Shown piece after piece: positions 8,568 through 18,150 of a stretch of DNA of 62,529 bases. The DNA is from a virus. The stretch covers positions 1-62,529 of IMG/VR virus record IMGVR_UViG_3300008952_000043. One strand, written 5' to 3'. Under the pieces are notes generated by a model. It was not told where the DNA came from. It saw only the letters and a list, made by a program, of their open reading frames with translations, and searched no databases. Position numbers and translations under genes: made by a program. Numbering within the stretch: the stretch's first letter is position 1; every line of letters begins with the position of its first letter.

Positions 8568-11500
8568 ATGATGTCCTATAAGTATTTTGGGCGGTTAGTT
8601 GGGAAGGTATCTACGGGCGAGAAGGCACTAACCGAGTCTGCCCCAGCAAATACACTTACCCCGTTCGACCCACAGCAACCGGCCACAAAGTTTATGGCCT
8701 ATGGGGAAGACGCTACTAGTCTAGCGTTTAACCGGGCTCTTGCAGCATTAGCGACTAATATCGAATCTATTAGTTCGGTACTAAATGCGATCACGCTAAA
8801 GAGCGCCGTGATCTCTCCCATGCAACTCTGGAACGACGACGATTTCATGTCCGGTGGTTGGACCGGCGAAATTCTGTGGATGCGGGGCTCAGTCGTACTT
8901 AGCGATAATCACGATGTTGGTGATCAAGCCGACATGATGAATGCGGCACTTACCACCAGCGATGATTTGGTAAGAACCGGTAAGACGGATTTACACCTTT
9001 CTGGTGGGACTAACGCAAGCGGAAGAGTCCCCGCTCAGTGGGTATACGTTGGGCAGACCCCCAACGAACTTCAAAGGCACGTCAAATTCCATAGGGTAGA
9101 AGGACAGTACGGTGGGGGAGTCCCCGGTGGCGGAGGTGCCGTACACCCAGAAGGGGCCACGGACTTATCTGTAGTTGCGAACCCCAATGAGACTGGTGGC
9201 CTCCAGCCTATCCAAGATACGCACCACACAGTTTGTCCTAGCGACGTATTTGAGAACGATACCGAGTACAACAGCGGTACAGGGTATTCGTACCACCAAC
9301 CAAAGTACAAGAATCAAGAACAGCGCTTTTTGACCAGCCAAGCTGCGTCAGGAATACCGCTGTATATCCCCCCAGTTAAGCGCATTAAAACAGACCTTCC
9401 GCCCTATAGTGGAAACGAGCGATATGCACGTATTGCCGAATGGGACACAGACGGCTTGTACATCAAAGACTACTCCTTTGATGAGTTGTATCTGAAGCCA
9501 GGGTGTTTCGTTGAAATCACCGGTGACGGTGCTGAGGGAGCCCAGGCAGGTAATAATGGACTTTTTCAGATTGCCGAAATTGTACCGGCTGACGCGAAAC
9601 CGCCTACCGGAACCGGGTCAAAGGTCATCCTTACACGCGGGGGCCTCCATAAAGTAACTGTTCGAGATTACATGCAGTTTATGGAGGGGGAGTTTGTCTC
9701 TTGGAGAACCGCCCCGTATCACCAAGATTCGGGTGATCCTACAGATCCTGAAAGTACGGCGCTGAACCCGGCGCTTAGATCGAACTTTGCGCACATCGCG
9801 TTTGTCGTCCCACGCCCCGATCTCCTCAGAGATGATCGCCCCGATGAGCGACCTGGAGACCTGTACCTGTCCGCAAGTACGGATACCACCAGATTCGTAA
9901 CGAAAAACTACGACGGTGCTGACGGTTCTTACGATTGGTCTCGCGGTGTTGCTCATGCTAGCGGTGGGGTAACGACGTACAACAGGTACGGCGGGCAACG
10001 CTCACGAAACAGCGTCGGCCTCCCCGATAAGGAGGACGGCGCGGAACAAAACTGGGGCCTCCTTCCCGGCACCTTCTTATTCCACGGACACGCACACATC
10101 TGGCCAGAAGACCACTCCGCAGGAGAGTGGGGCATGGCCGCAGCTATCGGAGATATCAAGTTTGGCTCCGATGTTTTAGGTCCAGATGATGGTGTTCATA
10201 ATGGCGTTGTTGCTGCTGGTGAGCCAGTCCTGTTCTCTTTGGAAACTGCTCCCGGCCTAATCTATGGTTGCGCTCCGTCTGGGTTTATTCTGAACCCTGT
10301 CCTTACCTTCCAAGACGGGAAGTCTTTTTATAGTGGTTCGTACCAAGCGCACATCAAAACCCTAAGCACCGTTCGAGAGAACCTGCTGTCAGCGATTAAG
10401 CCTGACTTCTTTACTGAGGGTCTAAACTTAGACGCAGGGCTTGATTTTGCGGACGCTATGAAGCTCCGAGGGTGGCAGTCGTTTCTACGCACAGGAACAG
10501 ACGCCGAGATTGATAAGCAAACTACCGTAGAGCTTCCTTTGGGCGTTGGGCCTGGGATACCACACCCAAGAAATGATGGGTTGAACACGACGGACTCCCC
10601 AACCGCCCAGATACTTGGGAGTAGTTTGTGGGAGCTATACGTCGAGTGCACGGTTGCCGGTAAGCCTACGCTCACAGAAGCTTGGGAGGATAGTACGTGG
10701 GGCTGCTGGGGTGACTGGGTTCGGTTTGAGCACCCAGATAGTAATGTAGGTACTCATAAATTCCGCAGATATGCCGGGAAAATAATTTCAGCCGTCGCTG
10801 ATCCAAACAACGATCAATGCGGAACAATCATTGTCGGGAGCGTTCACGCAGAACCTGAAGACGATGGCCCCGAACACGATCACCTAACTTTAGTGGGTCC
10901 AGGCGGATACCCATTCCAGGCTACTGACCAGAATGGTACGCATGGTGATGCCGCTGGCGGCAGTACTTTTTACACAGATGGTGGCGATACTTGGCAGGTT
11001 AAGTACATCACCAAGGCCCCCGTTGTAACTAATTCTGAGGGTGTTAGTTTCGTTCCGTCACACGGACTGAATGCTGCTTACCACAACAACTTCTCTGCTA
11101 ACGAGAATATGCGGTATTCGGGGCTAGTGAGCCCCGTGGACGGGCGAGCGGTTCAGTCTGCTACCGGTAACACCATCTATGAAAACCCGATGCGGCCGTT
11201 CACACTTGTTTTGCCAAACTGGCAGGACTGGGAACGCTTTATCTGGCTTAGGTCCGATGCTGACCATGTCACCTTGGTCCGTTTGGACAGCAAACACCAT
11301 GACTATGACGACGTTTGGTCTACCAACACCGAGCGCGAACAGGGGGCTCGGGTACGGATAGGGTACGGAAGGCTTAACGCTATTGCTCCACGGAAACAGG
11401 TGGATGATGACGGGGATAGCGAGATCGACACGATCAAGTCCCAGGACGATTCCCTGACCTGGGCTAGTTCTACAGGTTATCACTACAACGTCTTTGGATT

Positions 11501-14500
11501 GGATAATTGGTACGCCTGGGCGCATGGCACTGTTTTTGGTAGTGAAACCATTACCGCTACACCCCCATGGTACGACGAAGATATTGGTTGGAATGTATAC
11601 GATAGCGAGGGCGTCACCCTTGAGGTTGGGGGAATAGACCCAGACCTCGTTCGAAGAGATATCCCTTTAGAAGGGATGGTCAGTGCGGCAGCTAGAGATG
11701 ATGGTGGCGATAAAAACCCATCTTTAAAGCAGGCAGCTTTCGACCACTCTACGACGCCGCAAGAGAGCCAAGACAGGTCTATTCTTGGATCTATCGAAGC
11801 CACGGTGCTCGGTAACTACAACCACGACCTTGTAAATGAGGCAACCAGGAAGCTATACGGGCATGAGACAGTAACTATTGGCGAAGCCTACATGAAGACA
11901 GAGCACCAATTTGGTGTTCTTTCTAATGGTGTTATTACCGGTGGATATTGTTTTTCTTTGGTGAATGAGAATGCCGGGGAAATCTTCCCTTCGGACACTT
12001 TGTTTGACCGGCTAAGTTACCATGATTTTGGTGATTGGACTGCGGATGACGCGGATGGCGCTAAGCGTGGGCTTGTGTTTTGCGAAGCTTACGTTCTTCT
12101 TGGTGGGGCGAAGTGGCATATTCCTGCTGACGTGTACAATCTAGAGGATTACTCGGACGACCTAGATAGCCGGGAGTTCATGGTTTGGTTTGACGCACGA
12201 GCCCGAAAAGTTCTAATTAAGCCAATTGGCTCGGCTGCTGATATGCACTCATCCCCAGCCGCTGCTGACCCCTGGTTGTGGAGTCAGTACGATGAGGCGC
12301 ATATTGTCCCGTTTGCAAAGGTGGTTACGGATAACGACGGTTTTATCGAGGCCGTAATAAACCTTAGAAAGCCGATTTCGCGTGTCGATGAACGAACCAA
12401 CCTATTGGTGGGGACCACCTCTACAGAAGAGCTAGCTTCACACATGAAGTTGGTGGATAGCGCTCCGGGCGAAGGCCACTCCCAGTTTGGTGTAGACGCA
12501 CACACACAGGCACAGCTTCATTTTAAGAACGTAGGTGAGGCCCTTGTTTACATCGAGCACATGGATAACACCCAAGCGTACAAAGGGCGTAAGTGGACAA
12601 TTGAGGTAGTTGGCTCTTGCCATGAGTTCGATCACGAGGCCAGAGGGATCACGCTCCCCATGCGGTTCCCTGTGCACGGTATCAATCTCATCGGGCACAA
12701 AGGCGCAGACCAGTCCTGGCTGCATAACCGGGAAATGAGGACAGCATATACCCACCCGACAGAACCAGCATCAGCGGAAGGGGTGTGGATGTCTTGGTGG
12801 CATGGTGCTGCAACCCCGACCGATGACGCAGTAAATGACGACGGATGGCTCAGAATCCACCCAGGACATGGACCAGTAATTTATTGGTCTGAGGGTAAGC
12901 CGCTGTTCGATCTAAACAGCCGACAAGGTGTCACTGTTAGAGATGTCAATCTCCGCTTCATCGGTGTAGACCACGGTCTAGACGAAGAGGCGTTTGCTGG
13001 GAACTATTGGGACACCGGCTGGGACACCGGTGTCGAGGACGGCCATAACACTCGGCCGAATGTTGCCGCCTTCATCTGCACCCGCAAGGATGGGGACCTG
13101 TCCATCCCAGCCATGGATCAGGATCGGGGAGGCATGTGGACGGCTATTTACGGGTTACAGAGGCCCAACGCCGCTTTCTCAGGGAACTACTTATTTGAGG
13201 GGGTCACCCTCCACAATGGTGGAATCCTTTGTGATTTCTACAACCCCACGACGTACACAAGAACCACCGCATCGTTGGACAACATTACCCTACGGAATTG
13301 TCGGGCTATCAATGTTACCCACGGTTTAGCGGCCTTCGGGTGCACTATTTGGGCGGACGACGGTGACGTGGGCGAGATGGTGAATTGGGACAATGTGACC
13401 CCATACGGTGCGGCGTTCTCGTACGGTGCGGGTAACCATAAGAAGTACCACAAGGGTATTACGATTGATTCTTGCGAGGCTGTGTGTGTCCCGTCAGAGC
13501 ACGGGCACATGCATGAAATGTGGGAAGAGGATCACACCGCGTTCAGTAAGCGTCGTGCGGGTGTGTTTGCGACTCACTCAAAAGAAGTGACTGTCACTAA
13601 CTGCTCTTTCCACGGTGGGTTCGCTTACGGCGTCTATTTTGGGGAGGATGTGCAATGGTATGACTTCGGGGGGTCTGCAGAGAGCCAGCATTGGGCCACC
13701 GGAACAATCGAAAACAATACGATTAGTGGTCCTTTAGAAGTAGGTATCTTCGCCTGCTCACAGCACGAATTTTCAGACATCCGTATTGTCAACAATACGA
13801 TCCGCGACCCAGGGATGCCCTACTGGAAGAAGGAAAATTACAGTACACAATACGCGTGTGAAGACCCATGGGGCATTGTTGTCGATGGGGCCAACTTCCA
13901 AGTTACCGGAAACACTATTAGACACACCGTTTACGCGCTAGACGCGTATGGCGGAGATGGGCTCGATAAATCTCAGAGTAACTTCTGTGGGGGTATTTAT
14001 TTCACCGGGGCTCAGGCGTTTTACTACAAGGCTCTTCCGTCTGAAATTTCTGGGAACAGCATCCATCTGGTCGGTAAGGCCCTTAAGGGGATTGTTCTCG
14101 CTGACGCTGTAATGACGGATTTTTGGGAGTACGTAGCTTCCCACACGCACGGAATCCATATAAACGGTAATAATATCATCAACGATATTACCACCGGATA
14201 CTCGTGGTCTACAGGGTACTACTCTTACGAGAACAACGAGGGGGGCGTGGACGATGTTTTCGATGCCGCCGACGCACGCTTTGAGCTTATGGGAACAAAT
14301 TACCCGTTCAGCATTTTCGTTGGCTGGGGTCACCAAACCGTGAAGATCGTAGACAACAATCTTGTTGGACCCGTGTACTTCGGTATTGGAACAAACAACT
14401 CGATATTTTCGAATAATACTCTTCGAGATTGTGCGGCATCGCCAAGCGGATACTTGCCAGAAAGTAACGGGGTGATGAACACAAACGATAAGGGTAATGC

Positions 14501-17219
14501 GGCGATGCTCGTTGCGTATGACACGCAAAATATTTCTATCACCAATAACCAAATGCATATGGGGCACGTCTTTCTTGATTCCTGTATGAACGCAAAGGTT
14601 GACGGGAACAACCTGTACCCGCATGGAGATAGGTACGTTATTGATCCAGTGAACCAGCCGGTAGGCATCTTTTTACGAGAAGATTGTCACCAAGCAAATA
14701 TCATCAACAACCACATCCCTGGTGATGGGTTTATCTTCGTCGGTGCCGGGGGTGACTGTTTCGACTGCTCGATTAGAGGTAACAAGTGGGGCGTCCGCGC
14801 AGAGACCCAAAGTAATTATGCCTACTACGGTGGGTTCTATACCGCCGATATTGATCACAACCAGGGGTACTTGGGCGAAATCGACCTGTGGGATTACGAC
14901 CTGGATGGAGATGACATCCATAACGGTGGGCTGGTTTATTGGGACGGCGGTGGGGGCTTAATTGCAGACAACGTCTTGCTGAATAATGACATCTTTGTTG
15001 GCAACTACAATTGGGATCTTGGAGACTGGTATGGGTCGGGTCAGGTAGCCCTGGCGGAAGGAGACACGATAATCGCAGAAAAAAGGGCAGGCGCTAATTT
15101 TACAGTTTCTAGGAACAAGCTGAACGGCGGCTCAATCCATATGTATTCGTGGGGAGGCTCTATTGTTGATAATGACCTCCGACGTTATTCCCCAGGTGAC
15201 GGACGCCCACTGCAACAGGCTTTGGACCTTTGGCTGTTTGTCGGAACGTTCTATCAGCCCAACATCGAGTCTTACGGTAGGGCCACACGTATTTCTGGAA
15301 ACGCTTGTCCTGGGACTATTTATAGTGCTTGGAATGACAACGGGATAATTAGTGAGAATAGTGTGGGTCGTGACATTGTTACCTACAGCGGCAAGTCCCT
15401 CCAGATTATTAATAATAACCTATCAGTGATAGAGCCCCAGATGCTCAGCCTTGACACGGTTTCGGGCAAGGTTCGATATAACCCCACCGATGACCCGGCT
15501 AGGCATATACACGGCCAGGGAAATATCGTATTGCAGAGTTCTGACAATGCTGTGGTTTCTGGGAATGTTTCGCTTATGGGCTATGAAGAAATATCCGCAA
15601 GACCCAAATACCTTCTCGGGGTAAGAACCGATCCTAACGACCATTTGTACTACGCCGATTACGTTGCACCTTTCCGAAACTGGGAGTTGTACGGACCAGA
15701 AAGCGGCTACCAAGTAGATTTTGATCATGGCGTTTATGTCATGCAGTACATCGACGCGGGAGGTGATACAGAGGGCAACGTAACGGCACACCAGGATACT
15801 AGGGCTTTTGCTGAAGCGGGTAATAGCAACCACGTCGGTGGTCCCGGCCATAACTACTGGTGCCAGCAACCAGAACCCGGCGAATCTGGGTTCCCAGCGG
15901 AAGATCACAGTAAACATCGCATCGGCTTGGTATACAGCAACTCAGGCGGGCTGTACTCTTGTAGCGGCGGGACCAACAACGTAGGCCCGTTCAGCCCCCT
16001 TAATTGGCAGTCTAGGCGTCGGTCGGATGATGGGTTCCCCTCAATGGAGATAATGCTGGGTAGTACCGATAGCTACACAACGTGGGGACGCCGTATCTAT
16101 GCTTATGACTCTTTTGGGGTCGATATTAACAATAATAAAGTAGCTCATATCGAGGTCGATAACTGCTCCAAGGGCTCAGTCACGAGAAATCGGTGTTTCT
16201 GGGGCGGGTTTAATCCGAACTACACACTGAAAAACCACAGCATCTTACTTCACGGCGACGTGACAGAATTCGTCGTGAGTGACAACAAATGCTCGGGGTC
16301 TATTTGGATTGCGGATAATTACAATTGGGGGGACGTATCGTCTGGCCCTGATGGGGATGACACCGTCTATAACTGGGGCTCTGTACAGGTCTCCTTGATG
16401 GTTAATGGGAACACCTGTGGTTGGCATACTGATCGTACCTCGTTCTGTTCCTCCCAAATAAACCTTTCCAACGACACAACACCTGAGGAGGAGCAGTGGG
16501 CGACGTCTAAGTATCTATTCGGCGGCGGCGGTAATATCCTCATCGATAACTGTACGATGGTAACAGCCAACCATAACGTTTTGAATGCCGCACGAGGTCC
16601 CTACCCGGACAGGTGGTGGGATAACACGATGGATGGAGTCGAATGGGGGGAAATCTACCTAAATCGTCTTGGAAACCCTTTTGCGCAAATCATTTCAACT
16701 TCGGATGACGGCTCCAGCCACATGCAAGCGCATAAACAAAACTACGGTACGGTTGTTACTTTTAATCAGGCCGCTGGGGTTATGGGCTGGGTTCGCCAGC
16801 CGGACCACCACACAGAAAACTTTACCAATGATACAGACGATTTTTTCGATAATGGTGAATACAAGGGTCCGTATGCTTCTGGGAACTCTCTTAGGTACCT
16901 GTCAGACCGCGTCATCCCATGTATTGGTGGTTCCTTCGGTGATTGGACTGGTAATAGATTAACTGATGATATCTTTACCGTAATGACAGAGCTTTGGACC
17001 GAGGGCGGCAGCTTCGCCGGATTTACTATTGAGGACTTTACGCATCCGTATTGGGGATTAAAGGACTGGGTTGGGTCGAACACCCATTGGTGGGGTAATA
17101 TGGACTCAACCACTGGACCATTCCAGGCTAATGGCGAACATGGAAATGCGTCTATCCCGAGTTGTACAGGGTCTAAGTACTTCGGAAATCCGACCCTGAA
17201 CTATTGGGATAAAGACTGA
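8568..17219 (+). CDS. Giant parallel beta-helix tailspike/adhesin
   Basis: 2883 residues; ATG preceded by GGAG. It has a short N-terminal section that probably attaches to the virion, then a long aromatic- and His/Asp-rich region of unknown fold. From about residue 1480 to 2700 there are repeated right-handed beta-helix rungs marked by Asn-ladder motifs (e.g. ENNTISGP, VNNTIRDPG, VTGNTIRH, ISGNSIHLVG, VDNNLVGP, FSNNTLRDC, ITNNQMHMG). Such pectate-lyase-type helices are typical of tailspikes that bind or cleave surface polysaccharide, but I cannot pick out catalytic residues with confidence. At nearly 2900 residues it is unusually large. It ends just before a hairpin terminator. Receptor binding is inferred. 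Confidence 0.85.
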   Translation: MMSYKYFGRLVGKVSTGEKALTESAPANTLTPFDPQQPATKFMAYGEDATSLAFNRALAALATNIESISSVLNAITLKSAVISPMQLWNDDDFMSGGWTGEILWMRGSVVLSDNHDVGDQADMMNAALTTSDDLVRTGKTDLHLSGGTNASGRVPAQWVYVGQTPNELQRHVKFHRVEGQYGGGVPGGGGAVHPEGATDLSVVANPNETGGLQPIQDTHHTVCPSDVFENDTEYNSGTGYSYHQPKYKNQEQRFLTSQAASGIPLYIPPVKRIKTDLPPYSGNERYARIAEWDTDGLYIKDYSFDELYLKPGCFVEITGDGAEGAQAGNNGLFQIAEIVPADAKPPTGTGSKVILTRGGLHKVTVRDYMQFMEGEFVSWRTAPYHQDSGDPTDPESTALNPALRSNFAHIAFVVPRPDLLRDDRPDERPGDLYLSASTDTTRFVTKNYDGADGSYDWSRGVAHASGGVTTYNRYGGQRSRNSVGLPDKEDGAEQNWGLLPGTFLFHGHAHIWPEDHSAGEWGMAAAIGDIKFGSDVLGPDDGVHNGVVAAGEPVLFSLETAPGLIYGCAPSGFILNPVLTFQDGKSFYSGSYQAHIKTLSTVRENLLSAIKPDFFTEGLNLDAGLDFADAMKLRGWQSFLRTGTDAEIDKQTTVELPLGVGPGIPHPRNDGLNTTDSPTAQILGSSLWELYVECTVAGKPTLTEAWEDSTWGCWGDWVRFEHPDSNVGTHKFRRYAGKIISAVADPNNDQCGTIIVGSVHAEPEDDGPEHDHLTLVGPGGYPFQATDQNGTHGDAAGGSTFYTDGGDTWQVKYITKAPVVTNSEGVSFVPSHGLNAAYHNNFSANENMRYSGLVSPVDGRAVQSATGNTIYENPMRPFTLVLPNWQDWERFIWLRSDADHVTLVRLDSKHHDYDDVWSTNTEREQGARVRIGYGRLNAIAPRKQVDDDGDSEIDTIKSQDDSLTWASSTGYHYNVFGLDNWYAWAHGTVFGSETITATPPWYDEDIGWNVYDSEGVTLEVGGIDPDLVRRDIPLEGMVSAAARDDGGDKNPSLKQAAFDHSTTPQESQDRSILGSIEATVLGNYNHDLVNEATRKLYGHETVTIGEAYMKTEHQFGVLSNGVITGGYCFSLVNENAGEIFPSDTLFDRLSYHDFGDWTADDADGAKRGLVFCEAYVLLGGAKWHIPADVYNLEDYSDDLDSREFMVWFDARARKVLIKPIGSAADMHSSPAAADPWLWSQYDEAHIVPFAKVVTDNDGFIEAVINLRKPISRVDERTNLLVGTTSTEELASHMKLVDSAPGEGHSQFGVDAHTQAQLHFKNVGEALVYIEHMDNTQAYKGRKWTIEVVGSCHEFDHEARGITLPMRFPVHGINLIGHKGADQSWLHNREMRTAYTHPTEPASAEGVWMSWWHGAATPTDDAVNDDGWLRIHPGHGPVIYWSEGKPLFDLNSRQGVTVRDVNLRFIGVDHGLDEEAFAGNYWDTGWDTGVEDGHNTRPNVAAFICTRKDGDLSIPAMDQDRGGMWTAIYGLQRPNAAFSGNYLFEGVTLHNGGILCDFYNPTTYTRTTASLDNITLRNCRAINVTHGLAAFGCTIWADDGDVGEMVNWDNVTPYGAAFSYGAGNHKKYHKGITIDSCEAVCVPSEHGHMHEMWEEDHTAFSKRRAGVFATHSKEVTVTNCSFHGGFAYGVYFGEDVQWYDFGGSAESQHWATGTIENNTISGPLEVGIFACSQHEFSDIRIVNNTIRDPGMPYWKKENYSTQYACEDPWGIVVDGANFQVTGNTIRHTVYALDAYGGDGLDKSQSNFCGGIYFTGAQAFYYKALPSEISGNSIHLVGKALKGIVLADAVMTDFWEYVASHTHGIHINGNNIINDITTGYSWSTGYYSYENNEGGVDDVFDAADARFELMGTNYPFSIFVGWGHQTVKIVDNNLVGPVYFGIGTNNSIFSNNTLRDCAASPSGYLPESNGVMNTNDKGNAAMLVAYDTQNISITNNQMHMGHVFLDSCMNAKVDGNNLYPHGDRYVIDPVNQPVGIFLREDCHQANIINNHIPGDGFIFVGAGGDCFDCSIRGNKWGVRAETQSNYAYYGGFYTADIDHNQGYLGEIDLWDYDLDGDDIHNGGLVYWDGGGGLIADNVLLNNDIFVGNYNWDLGDWYGSGQVALAEGDTIIAEKRAGANFTVSRNKLNGGSIHMYSWGGSIVDNDLRRYSPGDGRPLQQALDLWLFVGTFYQPNIESYGRATRISGNACPGTIYSAWNDNGIISENSVGRDIVTYSGKSLQIINNNLSVIEPQMLSLDTVSGKVRYNPTDDPARHIHGQGNIVLQSSDNAVVSGNVSLMGYEEISARPKYLLGVRTDPNDHLYYADYVAPFRNWELYGPESGYQVDFDHGVYVMQYIDAGGDTEGNVTAHQDTRAFAEAGNSNHVGGPGHNYWCQQPEPGESGFPAEDHSKHRIGLVYSNSGGLYSCSGGTNNVGPFSPLNWQSRRRSDDGFPSMEIMLGSTDSYTTWGRRIYAYDSFGVDINNNKVAHIEVDNCSKGSVTRNRCFWGGFNPNYTLKNHSILLHGDVTEFVVSDNKCSGSIWIADNYNWGDVSSGPDGDDTVYNWGSVQVSLMVNGNTCGWHTDRTSFCSSQINLSNDTTPEEEQWATSKYLFGGGGNILIDNCTMVTANHNVLNAARGPYPDRWWDNTMDGVEWGEIYLNRLGNPFAQIISTSDDGSSHMQAHKQNYGTVVTFNQAAGVMGWVRQPDHHTENFTNDTDDFFDNGEYKGPYASGNSLRYLSDRVIPCIGGSFGDWTGNRLTDDIFTVMTELWTEGGSFAGFTIEDFTHPYWGLKDWVGSNTHWWGNMDSTTGPFQANGEHGNASIPSCTGSKYFGNPTLNYWDKD

Positions 17220-17227
17220 TAGCTAAA

Positions 17228-17259
17228 AAAGAGAAGGGGGTGTTACCCCCCTCCTCTTT
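17228..17259. terminator. Bidirectional G/C-block hairpin terminator
   Basis: AAAGAG..GGGGG - TGTTA - CCCCC..CTCTTT pairs with a small internal loop between the converging giant-spike gene and the 136-aa minus gene. Reading the minus strand, the hairpin runs into a six-U tract, so it is a canonical terminator in that direction. Confidence 0.75.
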
Positions 17260-17283
17260 CTGACTGTCTTCCTCAGAATAAGA

Positions 17284-17694
17284 TTATGCTGAGGCGGTTT
17301 GGAACTCCACGATGGCGCGAGCCAACGCTTCCTTGGTCGGGTGAGGACCAACATCCAGACCGTGCGACTTGGCAGCAGCGCGAAGCTCGTTAAAGCTTGC
17401 ACCCTCCATGACGGTCTGAACAGCGTCGGAAACAACAGCCTCCGTCACCGGCTCGGGAGTAGCAGTGGAGGCTTCAACAGCCTTCGCTTCTTCAGCCTTT
17501 GCCAGCTTCGCAGCCTGTCGTTGGGCCTTCAGGGCCTGACGATTGCTCGCCCACCGACGACGACGTGCGCCTAGATTATCTAGTGCACGGATCGTGTTGA
17601 GCGTGGTGACGCCGCATCCTACGGCAAGGACGAACTGTTGAACAGTTCGGTTCTGAATGATGGCCTGACCAGCAGGCCTGATTGCTTGCAACAT
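17284..17694 (-). CDS. Small membrane-type protein with SAP/HeH-like C-terminus
   Basis: 136 residues; ATG preceded by TAAGGAGGG, one of the strongest ribosome binding sites in the window. The N-terminus has a hydrophobic stretch (FVLAVGCGVTTL), followed by a basic ARRRRW patch, an Ala/Lys/Glu-rich helix and a Thr/Pro/Glu linker. The last ~35 residues (FNELRAAAKSHGLDVG...TKEALARAIVEF) resemble SAP/HeH helix-extended-helix modules, which often bind nucleic acid. It is paired with the 59-residue gene just upstream. Function is unknown; a membrane- or nucleic-acid-associated role is a guess from these features. Confidence 0.7.
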   Translation of the reverse strand: MLQAIRPAGQAIIQNRTVQQFVLAVGCGVTTLNTIRALDNLGARRRRWASNRQALKAQRQAAKLAKAEEAKAVEASTATPEPVTEAVVSDAVQTVMEGASFNELRAAAKSHGLDVGPHPTKEALARAIVEFQTASA

Positions 17695-17752
17695 ATTTCC
17701 CTCCTTAATGGGTTGAGTTGCGTTGAAAGAAAAGCCGTTGAGAATTCAACGA

Positions 17753-17932
17753 CTACCGGGGGTCCGCACCAACAGCTTCGAGAGCACGGTTCGCACGATT
17801 GCGATACTTCGCCTCGATGATGTTGGCAGCATCGGTACCGACGCTAGCCAGACCGCGATAGGCCTTGATAGCTACGTCGACTGCGACGACGGTCAAAAAC
17901 ACCTGACCAATGATTCGAAAAGTATTACCCAC
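17753..17932 (-). CDS. 59-residue membrane protein, hypothetical
   Basis: A short gene starting with GTG: AGGAGG lies 8 nt upstream, whereas the ATG closer to it is out of frame and stops after four codons. The product begins MGNTFRIIGQVFLTVVAV, giving one predicted N-terminal transmembrane helix, followed by an amphipathic basic segment (EAKYRNRANRALEA). The downstream 136-aa gene has a similar N-terminal hydrophobic segment, and both are preceded by strong ribosome binding sites, so they may be a co-expressed pair. Holin-like or superinfection-related roles are possible but nothing in the sequence decides. Confidence 0.65.
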   Translation of the reverse strand: MGNTFRIIGQVFLTVVAVDVAIKAYRGLASVGTDAANIIEAKYRNRANRALEAVGADPR

Positions 17933-18040
17933 GAGACATTCCTCCTAAAGGACAAAAAGGGTTTTACGAGAGAAACACCTATTGCTTCCCTTCACTATTC
18001 TTATCCCTAAAAACACCCCTATTTTTGCACTTTTTGGGCA

Positions 18041-18110
18041 TTTATTACGTAGTGATAATGGGTATTTTATTACGCTGTAATTATTAAATAATAAAAATTA
18101 TTATCGGAAT
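18041..18110. promoter_or_regulatory. AT-rich intergenic block with direct and inverted repeats
   Basis: The 217-nt gap between the divergent 59-aa gene and the VWA gene holds no gene. TTTATTACG occurs twice with starts 25 nt apart (18041 and 18066), followed by AATAAT-AAAA-ATTATT dyad sequence. The composition differs sharply from the flanking coding DNA. It may be an operator, an UP-type promoter element or a binding site for an AT-hook protein. Confidence 0.4.
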
Positions 18111-18138
18111 GGTCTTCTTCAAGTATTAGCGCGTTCCA

Positions 18139-18144
18139 TATAAT
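18139..18144 (+). promoter_or_regulatory. Perfect -10 box (TATAAT) close to the VWA start
   Basis: TATAAT ends 6 nt before the ATG of the VWA gene and there is no Shine-Dalgarno sequence between them, so the transcript may be leaderless. The -35 region (TCTTCA) is weak. Confidence 0.4.
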
Positions 18145-18150
18145 CTAAAT

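Noticed and set aside
13938-14624. 228-codon minus-strand frame opposite the giant spike
   Set aside because: Antisense shadow of the beta-helix repeats; no recognisable motif.
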